A program made the position numbers and the translations under genes. The notes beneath the pieces were generated by a model. That model was not told the origin of the DNA. It made no database searches and was given only the letters and a program-made list of their open reading frames with translations. Positions 1 through 10,345 of a stretch of 64,000 bases of DNA are shown here, piece after piece. The DNA is from Calliopum simillimum (taxonomy: Eukaryota; Arthropoda; Insecta; Diptera; Lauxaniidae), in NCBI GenBank assembly GCA_951812925.1, contig OX638369.1, forward strand, positions 1,674,001-1,738,000. Direction: 5' to 3'. Within the stretch, counting starts at the first letter, position 1; every line of letters starts with the position of its first letter.

Positions 1-1884
1 TTCATTTAAGACGGAAAATTAAGATTTTATATTTTTTAATTTGCCACTTTGAATGAAAATTAACTCCAAAACTATGGAACTTACAGGGAAATATATCCAG
101 ATTTGGTTTGAATGGCTTACAATTCGTACAAAACATTGCACAATTTAATATTGAAGTCAAAATTTTTTTTCATCTTCGGAAGCATTTGAAATTGAAAAAA
201 ATTCACATTGTGTTTACTTACGCCGTAAAAAAACCTTTCTTGCCCTTTGAACCAGTCTATTGTACACACAAAAGTTCGCACACACCATACATTACGTATA
301 TATTGTCAATTTTCAGCAAACGATATAAATTTTTGAAAATCTTTGGCAAAAGTATGACGAACTACTTCTTTGCAGAGCATTACCAATGGACAGCACATGT
401 GGTTGTTTGCAATCGTTCCTTTTTTTGTCCTTCGTGGCTTAAATATGTTGAAGGTGTTGTCAAAAGTATCAAAATTCACAGGCAGTCATTCATTTTAGTC
501 ATTTAGTGTACGCAGGATGTCCTGCTTAAGCCACGAAAGATGATACGCATGCAAAATTAAAGTGTGAAAGTGTTATGAATTGCATGTTGCGGATCGACCA
601 CCCGGTTAGTATGTGGGATCAACATTTTTGTTGTTGTTTCACGCCCTTTCGTTACGCTTGTTGGAAATGAAATATTTTTGAAGGGATTCTCATATTTAAG
701 GCAGCTTAAACGGTTTAAAATTGACTTAATGTTGCATTTATTTTGGAAATGAACTGTACAGTGTGTACGGTCGCTTAAGGCGTCAACATGAGTAACAAAA
801 AAAAAACTTTGTTTTTTAGGAATACAATTGACCTTAGAAAAAAATAATATTTGAATTAAACGTTTTGTGGCATGTTGCGGTTAGTTTTGCCGTGCTGCAT
901 CATCGCGTGCATTTCATCAATTGCATGTACTGCTGCCAACAGCATCTAACTGTTATTTGGTTAACGTTTTTTTCAAAGTGGTAGATAAAAAAGACAGGAG
1001 TAACAAAATTTAAGCAATAAGTTGAACATGAAAAGGTGTTCAATTCATTTACCATATGATATTTTTGTTTCTTGACAGTGTAACATTTTTTTTTTTTTTG
1101 TGTTTTTCAAGGATCATTTGTCCTTATGTTGCCAGAACACGCAACAACTGTAACAACGTTTAATTGCAGCAAAAATTACCGTTAAGAATACAATACTTCA
1201 ACAACAAAATGGAAAACTGTAGCTACTCCATTAGTATAATTAGATCTTCGTAATAGTCGAGGAGTAAGTAGTTGATATCCTTGCATTGTTGATTTCGTAT
1301 TTTATTTACATTTCCACTCTTTCGTAATAATTTGATGAAATACCGCTTCTGCCACTTATTTATCGAAATTGCCTCCTGTCCGCCAAGTCCCCTATCAATT
1401 GTAGTCATGAAAGTCGGTGTTTTTTTTGTTTAGTTTTTTTTTATTGAAACGTGAGCAATTTGTTTACAATCAACGTAATTGCTCCCGTTTGTTAGATTTT
1501 TCTATTTTTAATTTTTCCCATGGGTGCATTACTTGTTTCTTTGTTCCTTTCCTCTTTGTCTCTATTGTTTTAATTTCGCTTCTGTCGATTTCTGTTGCTA
1601 CTGACTCGCACTTAGTTTAAGTTTCATTTTATGAGTTTTTATGTCTCAACGTGCATTAAGGATACTAATTAGCATGAGTGATGGAGTGGAGTGGATTGAC
1701 TGAACAACGAATCTATGTACGTCGTTTGACTTGCGTTGTCACATCTAATTACATTAGCTTTTGACAGAATATGAGTAATCATGAAATATATATGTGTATG
1801 ATGCTTCATAGAAAAGGATCCTTTATCCTCAAGAATACAGAATCGAGTTTTTATGTATTTCTGAGAAAAATAATATCATTTTGG
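1..1884. other. Non-coding left flank, no gene recognised
   Basis: I see only short chance reading frames in AT-rich sequence with T-runs. None shows a domain, a signal peptide or splice-site-bounded coding. The last four bases before the retrotransposon, ATAA at 1885-1888, are the left copy of its target-site duplication. Confidence 0.5.
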
Positions 1885-1902
1885 ATAATGTAACGTCCCA
1901 AG

Positions 1903-1910
1903 TGACGTCA
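1903..1910. promoter_or_regulatory. Palindromic CRE-like site in U3
   Basis: TGACGTCA, the perfect cAMP-response-element palindrome bound by CREB/ATF-type bZIP factors, lies 15 bp inside the LTR. It is repeated at the same place in the 3' LTR (6473-6480). It is a sequence match only and could occur by chance. Confidence 0.4.
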
Positions 1911-2097
1911 CAACTTTTCTATTTGTAACATAACTTTAAAAAATTGTAAAGTGAACCAATTCTAACGGGAATCCAAATTTAAAACTAAAACAAACAAACC
2001 AAAACAATTTTAACGCCGTCAAACATATGTTCAAAGAGCCAACAACAAAATATACAGTACGAACACACATACACACATACATACGTGAACCCGCGAC

Positions 2098-2105
2098 TAT
2101 AAAAG
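2098..2105 (+). promoter_or_regulatory. LTR TATA box
   Basis: TATAAAAG, followed about 30 bp later by the initiator-like GGCAGTCAC near 2132. The same arrangement is kept in the 3' LTR (6668-6675). This is the likely pol II start of the element's RNA and marks the U3/R border. Confidence 0.6.
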
Positions 2106-2269
2106 CAGCAGCAGTCGAGCAATCGAGAGGCAGTCACAGCCTAGCGTTCGTCGAGTGAACATCAGTGTTAATTTATTAATATTGATTATTAACCATCGAA
2201 AGCTTAAAGGAAAGTGCAGAGGCCTCGTATTTGTAAGGTATTAGAAATACTTCTATAGTGTTTCACCCG

Positions 2270-4320
2270 AACTTCCCTCGAACACCTTAAGTGATCATTG
2301 GGTCGTAGTGGACCACATTGAATACTCCATATAGTATTCACTCCAGTGTGAGTTCGATATTTGAAGTGCTCCATATAGCATTTCGCCCCGATCTTCCTTT
2401 GGACACCTTAAGTGGCCAAAAGGTCGTAGTGGACCACACTGAATACTCCATATAGTATTCACTCCAGTGTGAGTTCGATATTTGAAGTGCTCCATATAGC
2501 ATTTCGCCCCGATCTTCCTTTGGACACCTTAAGTGGCCAAAAGGTCGTAGTGGACCACACTGAATACTCCATATAGTATTCACTCCAGTGTGAGTTCGAT
2601 ATTTGAAGTGCTCCATATAGCATTTCGCCCCGATCTTCCTTTGGACACCTTAAGTGGCCAAAAGGTCGTAGTGGACCACACTGAATACTCCACATAGTAT
2701 TCACTCCAGTGTGAGTTCGATATTTGAAGTGCTCCATATAGCATTTCGCCCCGATCTTCCTTTGGACACCTTAAGTGGCCAAAAGGTCGTAGTGGACCAC
2801 ACTGAATACTCCATATAGTATTCACTCCAGTGTGAGTTTGATATTTGAAGTGCTCCATATAGCATTTCGCCCCGATCTTCCTTTGGACACCTTAAGTGGC
2901 CAAAAGGTCGTAGTGGACCACACTGAATACTCCATATAGTATTCACTCCAGTGTGAGTTCGATATTTGAAGTGCTCCATATAGCATTTCGCCCCGATCTT
3001 CCTTTGGACACCTTAAGTGGCCAAAAGGTCGTAGTGGACCACACTGAATACTCCATATAGTATTCACTCCAGTGTGAGTTCGATATTTGAAGTGCTCCAT
3101 ATAGCATTTCGCCCCGATCTTCCTTTGGACACCTTAAGTGGCCAAAAGGTCGTAGTGGACCACACTGAATACTCCATATAGTATTCACTCCAGTGTGAGT
3201 TCGATATTTGAAGTGCTCCATATAGCATTTCGCCCCGATCTTCCTTTGGACACCTTAAGTGGCCAAAAGGTCGTAGTGGACCACACTGAATACTCCATAT
3301 AGTATTCACTCCAGTGTGAGTTCGATATTTGAAGTGCTCCATATAGCATTTCGCCCCGATCTTCCTTTGGACACCTTAAGTGGCCAAAAGGTCGTAGTGG
3401 ACCACACTGAATACTCCATATAGTATTCACTCCAGTGTGAGTTCGATATTTGAAGTGCTCCATATAGCATTTCGCCCCGATCTTCCTTTGGGCACCTTAA
3501 GTGGCCAAAAGGTCGTAGTGGACCACACTGAATACTCCATATAGTATTCACTCCAGTGTGAGTTCGATATTTGAAGTGCTCCATATAGCATTTCGCCCCG
3601 ATCTTCCTTTGGACACCTTAAGTGGCCAAAAGGTCGTAGTGGACCACACTGAATACTCCATATAGTATTCACTCCAGTGCGAGTTCGATATTTGAAGTGC
3701 TCCATATAGCATTTCGCCCCGATCTTCCTTTGGACACCTTAAGTGGCCAACAGGTCGTAGTGGACCACACTGAATACTCCATATAGTATTCACTCCAGTG
3801 TGAGTTCGATATTTGAAGTGCTCCATATAGCATTTCGCCCCGATCTTCCTTTGGACACCTTAAGTGGCCAAAAGGTCGTAGTGGACCACACTGAATACTC
3901 CATATAGTATTCACTCCAGTGTGAGTTCGATATTTGAAGTGCTCCATATAGCATTTCGCCCCGATCTTCCTTTGGACACCTTAAGTGGCCAAAAGGTCGT
4001 AGTGGACCACACTGAATACTCCATATAGTATCCACTCCAGTGTGAGTTCGATATTTGAAGTGCTTCATATAGCATTTCGCCCCGATCTTCCTTTGGACAC
4101 CTTAAGTGGCCAAAAGGTCGTAGTGGACCACACTGAATACTCCATATAGTATTCACCCCAGTGTGAGTTCGATATTTGAAGTGTTCCATATAGCATTTCG
4201 CCCCGATCTTCCTTTGGACACCTTAAGTGGCCAAGAGGTCGTAGTGGACCGCACCGAATACTCCATATAGTGCTCATTTAGGTGTGAGTTCGATATTTGA
4301 GGTGCTCCATATAACACTTC
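2270..4320. repeat. 121-bp tandem array in the 5' LTR (16 canonical units plus degenerate ends)
   Basis: The same 121-bp unit recurs from about 2326 to 4270, recognisable by CCCCGATCTTCCTTTGG every 121 bases (16 full matches), with diverged partial units at each edge. Most units are identical. Marker variants include CTCCACATAG near 2690, GAGTTTGAT near 2836, GGGCACC near 3489, AGTGCGAG near 3677 and CCAACAGG near 3747. 121 is not divisible by 3, so minus-strand frames overlap from unit to unit; they are a by-product of periodicity and are not genes. Confidence 0.95.
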
Positions 4321-4634
4321 ACCCGAATTCATTCCTACGGAGAATTAGAGTCAAAGGGAGACACGTGGTAGCAAACCGCTGATCCTGCGGGACCCTCACG
4401 AATTAAAAAGGAGCCGCAGTTACAAAACAACCATTCTAAGATTGAGACACTTTGTATTATATTCCTTACAAGAACTTAAATTGTAATTATTATTTAAATA
4501 CTATTGTAAGCTAAGATTATTGAATTGTATTAAGAAAATTGAATTGTAAAACTATAATATTTAAGACGATTTCTGAGAGAGATTCATTAAACGATCATTT
4601 TACCACTAAAAGTTTGATTGTCTTTTAGTTGACC

Positions 4635-6380
4635 ATGGCAACCGCTGACGCTACTTCAGCCTCTGGAATAAAACAATCGTTGCAAATGGCGCCCGAGCAG
4701 GGACTTAGCTCAGACAATGGCGATACAGCGTCAGGATCTGCAGCTATCCCACAAATAATAGTAAATGGAATTTTAACTCAACAATCAGAAAATGGAGTAA
4801 ACCACCGATCGCTCAGCCGGTCCTCACTTGGCTGGATATACAACTTACGAAAGGAAAGGCTGATGGAAGAAATGGTGAAACAAGGCCTCGAGACGGAAGG
4901 AAATATGGATGCCCTTCGGCGACGTTTCAGCACCTTCTTGAAAAATCGTCGCGGCCGACAGTCGACCGAAAATTTAGTTAAAGAGCTAACTGAGGAAGCC
5001 ACTAAAGAGGATGTGCATATCTGCGAAGGCCAAAGAGGCTTAAGTAATGCAGACATAATGGATATCGTAATAAAGTGGAATCTAAGGTATGAAGGATCAG
5101 AAAATGTTCTGGATTTTATATACGAATTAGAGGAAATGGCGAAATACTACGAGATTCCGATGGACAAAATGTTGGTACCCATGGTTGTGCTGCTTAAAAG
5201 AAAAGCTTCTGATTGGTGGAGGATCAAGAACCATACGATATCCACTTGGAAACAGTTCCGCATGAAAGCAATCAGTTTCTTTATGTCAGCGAGGTACTTC
5301 ACACATTTAGAATAAGACATCCATAGCTGCCGGCAAGGTCCCCGTGAAAGTGGACAGGATTATATTTTAGCTGTTCAAAACCTAATCTTTCAGCATCCAC
5401 ATTTGTGCTCTCAAGATTTCACGGATAGGATATACGACGGATTGCGCGCTGAATATCGCTTATACATAAGCAGAAATGGATTCAGAGCTTTGGACGAATT
5501 GATAATGCTCACTAAGGAGTACGAATTTATCCGAATGGAAGCGAATACGTTGAGATGCGGACATCCTAGCCAAATTACGCAAGTTTGGCCAGAAGCATTC
5601 ACAGAGTATTCTCGGCAAGGCAATGAACATCTGGCGGACGAACAGTGGGTACACACTGTGATCGCGGAAAACTCAACTAGCGAGGATCCTACTGTTTTTC
5701 AGGAAGGCCGGACGAATCAGCATGATGGTGGAGTTCCAATTCCTCGAGTGCAATTCAATGAAAATGTTCAATATGAAACGGAGCCGCCTCTCCGATTGGG
5801 TAAAGCTGATAGAATGCCAAGCGCAATAAACAAAGAGGATCGTTACTTCATCAGGTCTCTCGAGGCTGAAAGCACTACAAAAGTAGGACTTCCAGTTAAA
5901 TCATTAATTACTGTAGCAGAATCATACAATGCTACAATACAGCGGCAAAAAGAGCATCACGACGAAAGTTGCCGTTGCATTCCCGCCACACAAACTGAAG
6001 ATGTCGAATACACTTCACGTTATGGTCTCCACGAGTTCCGCAAACTTGAAATAAGAGACCGTAAATCAAATCAGCCAAGGATTAAAAGTACCGTTTCTAT
6101 CGAAAGGAAGTATTATTCACGAAAAACTTACTTCCATAAGGAAACACGCAGAAAAACTGGCATATTACTGAATAAAGCCACATCTTTCACAGAGCATGAC
6201 TTTGGAATCATAAACCATCCACGAAACAAAACGTTAAAGGAATACATGAATAATTTTCATCTCATCGCAACTAAGCTGGAAGAATCGAGTTTCGCAAGCA
6301 AAACAGACACTAAACAATTCAATTGGAAAAAGAGGAAGAAAATTTCGTGCCGTTATAGTGGGGAAAAAATAATAATATAA
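4635..6380 (+). pseudogene. gag-like ORF of the LTR element, interrupted by an in-frame TAA
   Basis: The frame opens at ATG 4635, inside the LTR, reads through the primer-binding site, and meets TAA at 5313-5315 after 226 codons. It stays open in the same phase from 5316 to the TAA ending at 6380. Residues about 68-103 (LRKERLMEEMVKQGLETEGN) look like a SAP-type helix-extension-helix. Residues about 140-226 have the Trp/Phe spacing of a retrotransposon capsid-like Gag (ASDWW, STWKQFRMKA). Similarity to Gag continues after the stop for about 80 residues; the rest is hydrophilic with a basic tail and no CCHC zinc knuckle. Gag would form the particle that packages the RNA. The stop may be a recent point mutation or may allow readthrough. 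No pol frame follows. Confidence 0.75.
4687..4704 (+). other. Primer-binding site, Lys-tRNA type
   Basis: TGGCGCCCGAGCAGGGAC starts 2 bases after the LTR. It begins with the TGG that pairs with a tRNA CCA end, and it differs at one position from the well-known Lys3 primer-binding sequence. Minus-strand DNA synthesis would start here. It is also inside the gag frame. Confidence 0.85.
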
Positions 6381-6446
6381 AAAAATCGGCGGAAATTTTT
6401 TTTAAATCAATGAACTGTTTTCAACGAGAAAGCTCTCGTTTTGAAA

Positions 6447-6458
6447 GTAGGGGGGGAC
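6447..6458 (+). other. Polypurine tract
   Basis: GTAGGGGGGGAC lies directly before the TGTAACG of the 3' LTR, in the expected place for the plus-strand primer. With the primer-binding site and the target-site duplication, it shows the element is structurally complete at both ends. Confidence 0.85.
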
Positions 6459-8407
6459 TGTAACGTCCCAAGTGACGTCACAACTTTTCTATTTGTAACA
6501 AAACTTTAAAAAATTGTAAAGTGAACCAATTCTAACGGGAATCCAAATTTAAAACTAAAACAAACAAACCAAAACAATTTTAACGCCGTCAAACATATGT
6601 TCAAAGAGCCAACAACAAAATATACAGTACGAACACACATACACACATACATACGTGAACCCGCAACTATAAAAGCAGCAGCAGTCGAGCAATCGAGAGG
6701 CAGTCACAACCTAGCGTTCGTCGAGTGAACATCAGTGTTAATTTATTAATATTGATTATTAACCATCGAAAGCTTAAAGGAAAGTGCAGAGGCCTCGTAT
6801 TTGTAAGGTATTAGAAATACTTCTATAGTGTTTCACCCGAACTTCCCTCGAACAACTTAAGTGATCATTGGGTCGTAGTGGACCACACTGAATACTCCAT
6901 ATAGTATTCACTCCAGTGTGAGTTCGATATTTGAAGTGCTCCATATAGCATTTCGCCCCGATCTTCCTTTGGACACCTTAAGTGGCCAAAAGGTCGTAGT
7001 GGACCACACTGAATACTCCATATAGTATTCACTCCAGTGTGAGTTCGATATTTGAAGTGCTCCATATAGCATTTCGCCCCGATCTTCCTTTGGACACCTT
7101 AAGTGGCCAAAAGGTCGTAGTGGACCACACTGAATACTCCACATAGTATTCACTCCAGTGTGAGTTCGATATTTGAAGTGCTCCATATAGCATTTCGCCC
7201 CGATCTTCCTTTGGACACCTTAAGTGGCCAAAAGGTCGTAGTGGACCACACTGAATACTCCATATAGTATTCACTCCAGTGTGAGTTCGATATTTGAAGT
7301 GCTCCATATAGCATTTCGCCCCGATCTTCCTTTGGACACCTTAAGTGGCCAAAAGGTCGTAATGGACCACACTGAATACTCCATATAGTATTCACTCCAG
7401 TGTGAGTTCGATATTTGAAGTGCTCCATATAGCATTTCGCCCCGATCTTCCTTTGGACACCTTAAGTGGCCAAAAGGTCGTAGTGGACCACACTGAATAC
7501 TCCACATAGTATTCACTCCAGTGTGAGTTCGATATTTGAAGTGCTCCATATAGCATTTCGCCCCGAACTTCCTTTGGACACCTTAAGTGGCCAAAAGGTC
7601 GTAGTGGACCACACTGAATACTCCATATAGTATTCACTCCAGTGTGAGTTCGATATTTGAAGTGCTCCATATAGCATTTCGCCCCGATCTTCCTTTGGAC
7701 ACCTTAAGTGGCCAAAAGGTCGTAGTGGACCACACTGAATACTCCATATAGTATCCACTCCAGTGTGAGTTCGATATTTGAAGTGCTTCATATAGCATTT
7801 CGCCCCGATCTTCCTTTGGACACCTTAAGTGGCCAAAAGGTCGTAGTGGACCACACTGAATACTCCATATAGTATTCACCCCAGTGTGAGTTCGATATTT
7901 GAAGTGTTCCATATAGCATTTCGCCCCGATCTTCCTTTGGACACCTTAAGTGGCCAAGAGGTCGTAGTGGACCGCACCGAGTACTCCATATAGTGCTCAT
8001 TTAGGTGTGAGTTCGATATTTGAGGTGCTCCATATAACACTTCACCCGAATTCATTCCTACGGAGAATTAGAGTCAAAGGGAGACACGTGGTAGCAAACC
8101 GCTGATCCTGCGGGACCCTCACGAATTAAAAAGGAGCCGCAGTTACAAAACAACCATTCTAAGATTGAGACACTTTGTATTATATTCCTTACAAGAACTT
8201 AAATTGTAATTATTATTTAAATACTATTGTAAGCTAAGATTATTGAATTGTATTAAGAAAATTGAATTGTAAAACTATAATATTTAAGACGATTTCTGAG
8301 AGAGATTCATTAAACGATCATTTTACCACTAAAAGTTTGATTGTCTTTTAGTTGACCATGGCAACCGCTGACGCTACTTCAGCCTCTGGAATAAAACAAT
8401 CGTTGCA
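6459..8407 (+). repeat. 3' LTR (1949 bp)
   Basis: Same ends and order as the 5' LTR: CRE-like palindrome 6473-6480, TATA 6668-6675, array, ATTAAA and AATAAA. Beyond GTTGCA at 8407 the sequence switches from the primer-binding site to the ATAA target duplication and an A-rich flank. The first 17 gag codons are repeated here and then meet a TAA formed at the junction. Confidence 0.9.
6840..8045. repeat. 121-bp tandem array in the 3' LTR (9 canonical units plus degenerate ends)
   Basis: Nine CCCCGATCTTCC-type matches (one reads CCCCGAACTTCC, near 7564) are spaced 121 bases apart, with the same diverged edges as in the 5' LTR. The last three units carry the same markers as the last three of the 5' LTR (TATCCACTCC, TTCACCCCAG, CCAAGAGG). 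Inner units carry private variants such as GTAATGGACC near 7360 and a second CTCCACATAG near 7503. Confidence 0.95.
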
Positions 8408-8411
8408 ATAA

Positions 8412-9885
8412 AAAGAAAAAAAAAAAAAATAAAAAATTCACGGAGCTATAGCATTCTACAATTGGGGTATGAAAAACTCATGTTAACAGACAACGAAGTT
8501 CAAATCTGCTTTTTCGTTGAAGGTCCCGCTCAGTGAAAGTTTTGTGCATAGTTCCTTTTATTTGTATTTTTCTCTTTCGTTTTTTACAATATTCCTCCAA
8601 TTCATCAAAATCCTAGAATTCGCTTCGTTAAACGCCTTCGAGTAAGATAGGTAGGTGTAATTTTAAGCAGTTAAGATATTTCTTCCAAAATTTGCAATTT
8701 CTCTCACCTATTCTGGGTTAATTTATTACAAAATCTATACATCCAGTTATTTCCTCCTACATTCTCTTTTTGGTTTTGTTAATAAACAAATTCCGAACAA
8801 ATTAGACAAAAGTCAATTTATTGCGCGTCAACAATCAGGCAACAAATTTTGTCATCTCAAAACAACCTCTGCTTCCAAAGTTAATCCGAGACCGCAGCAT
8901 ATAGGATTTAATGAACATAAACTACAGATGGCGCTCTTGTTGAATATAAACAAATAATCTTAGCATACAACTTGGCTGTATAGGCGTACAATCAGTAGTG
9001 CATTTGCGTATATGTGACGTATGTTGCTAAGATATGAAAAGATTAACAAAACTTTAATGACAACAAATTTATACTCAACAACAACAACTAGATAGGTAAG
9101 AACAAGGAGGGTTGTTTACTAATAACCCACAACACAAAAGGGGTGCAGCAGCAGCAAATTTAATATAAACCCTATTTGGTATGAAGTAGATTTGGAGACA
9201 AAATTCAAATATCAAAATTATTAATGAAGCAATTTACACGCAGATGAGATTAAAGTTTATGATGTGGCATAGTCATATAGAGCGGATGTGGTGATGCTCT
9301 CATAAAACATAGTGGCAATGTGTTTGAAGCTTCATAAATATTGATGTTAACTGAACAGATCATATTGTAATATGAAATAGTTGAAAGTTTCTTCATTTAT
9401 GTTGGAGTCATAAATTTTGTTTGTGTGCTGCTATCTAGACCACACATTTTTACTTTCTCAATAAAAAGGAATTGTTTTTTGTATATCACTATCGATCATT
9501 TTATATCATGACAATTATTTGACATATTTTTGACAACACATTATCAATTCATATCCATTTCCTTTTCTTCATAATCCATTAGGCCAAACAATGAGAGAAA
9601 GTGTCCTTTTGTTCATTTTTTTGGTTAACATATCGATCATACGATCATACATGCTACTCAATCCCCATTTACTTAATTTAAAGAATAATCCCTGATTTTG
9701 TGTGAAATCTCTTGCCTTTGTTCGTTATGCTCATTTCAAAGTAGATCGATTGTTTGATCGATATGATGTATGCTTTACCACCAAACATGTGGCATTACTC
9801 TAAGGAAATGTTGTTTATTTCATTATAATTGTTTTTTGTATTTATTTGAAATGCTTATTCGACTTACTTTATATTGGACAAAAAA
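8412..9885. other. Non-coding, nothing recognised
   Basis: AT-rich sequence starting with an A-run next to the retrotransposon. No long frame, RNA gene or clear repeat is visible. Confidence 0.4.
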
Positions 9886-9887
9886 TA

Positions 9888-10345
9888 TGGTTCAAAAAAA
9901 ATCCGCGTCATTATTTTAACTCCACTCGAGTAGTAAAAAACTTTAAGTAATTAATAATAAATTTCAAACATAAATTACGGTACCTTATATAAACATTTTG
10001 ACTTTATGATTTTTTGTGTTTGAACTTTACAGTGATAGTACTTACAATCATTTGGGAGAATAAAATGTGGTTTCCTGGAAAGTTTTCCGGGATTTTTTCA
10101 TTTGAGTTATTCTACAGATTTCGATGTACTCTTTCAGAATTTCAACTTTACCACCTCGAATCACGCTCGCTTGCGCCGCCATATTGGAAAAATGGTGTCC
10201 AAAATCAGTTTTCTACAAATATCTCTTTAACGGTAACTTTTAGAGAAAAATATTCATAATATTGTAGCTCATAAAATTTTCTATTAAAATAACCTCTGAA
10301 TTGTTTTCGTACGACTTATAACTCAGGAGATATCCTTTTAACACA
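9888..10345. repeat. Dispersed repeats (two unrelated families)
   Basis: 9888-10030 is similar to 14855-15000, in the same orientation (shared TTAACTCCACTCGAGTAGT-like start, ending TTTGAACTTTACAGT). 10190-10345 (TTGTAGCTCA, GTTTTCGTACGACTTAT, GGAGATATCC) resembles the arms of the palindrome at 50780-52304. Both are unclassified non-coding repeats. Confidence 0.5.

Larger units (their letters stand above)
1889..4684 (+). repeat. 5' LTR (2796 bp)
   Basis: The LTR begins TGTAACG and ends GTTGCA, a near-perfect 6-bp terminal inversion. It contains a promoter-like block with a TATA box at 2098-2105, a tandem array of 121-bp units between about 2270 and 4320, and a distal part with ATTAAA at 4586 and AATAAA at 4667. 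If transcription starts about 30 bp after the TATA box, the array lies in R, giving an R region of about 2.4 kb. The LTR is 847 bp (7 x 121) longer than its 3' partner. The gag start codon at 4635 lies inside this LTR. Confidence 0.9.
1889..8407 (+). mobile_element. Non-autonomous, gag-only LTR retrotransposon with 121-bp repeats in its LTRs
   Basis: Two long direct repeats (1889-4684 and 6459-8407) start TGTAACG and end GTTGCA. They are flanked by the same 4 bases, ATAA (1885-1888 and 8408-8411), as expected for a Ty3/gypsy-type integrase duplication. Between them lie a primer-binding site (4687-4704), one gag-like frame and a G-rich polypurine tract (6447-6458). The internal region is only 1774 bp and shows no protease, reverse transcriptase, RNase H or integrase motif, so the element must borrow pol from a relative. 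Outside the array the LTRs differ at only a handful of positions (for example near 1940, 2095, 2139 and 2296), which suggests a recent insertion. The very long LTR and Lys-type primer recall my memory of the Osvaldo/Ulysses group of flies; that placement is inference. Confidence 0.9.

Noticed and set aside
2295..4277. Series of overlapping 92-codon minus-strand ORFs (MEHFKYRTHTGVN...), also at 6865-8000
   Set aside because: They are the same 121-bp unit read in all three phases; 121 is not a multiple of 3, so each frame drifts and stops. No start or composition signal supports translation.
2270..4320. CRISPR-like array
   Set aside because: Units are contiguous with no unique spacers and lie in an LTR of a eukaryotic element.
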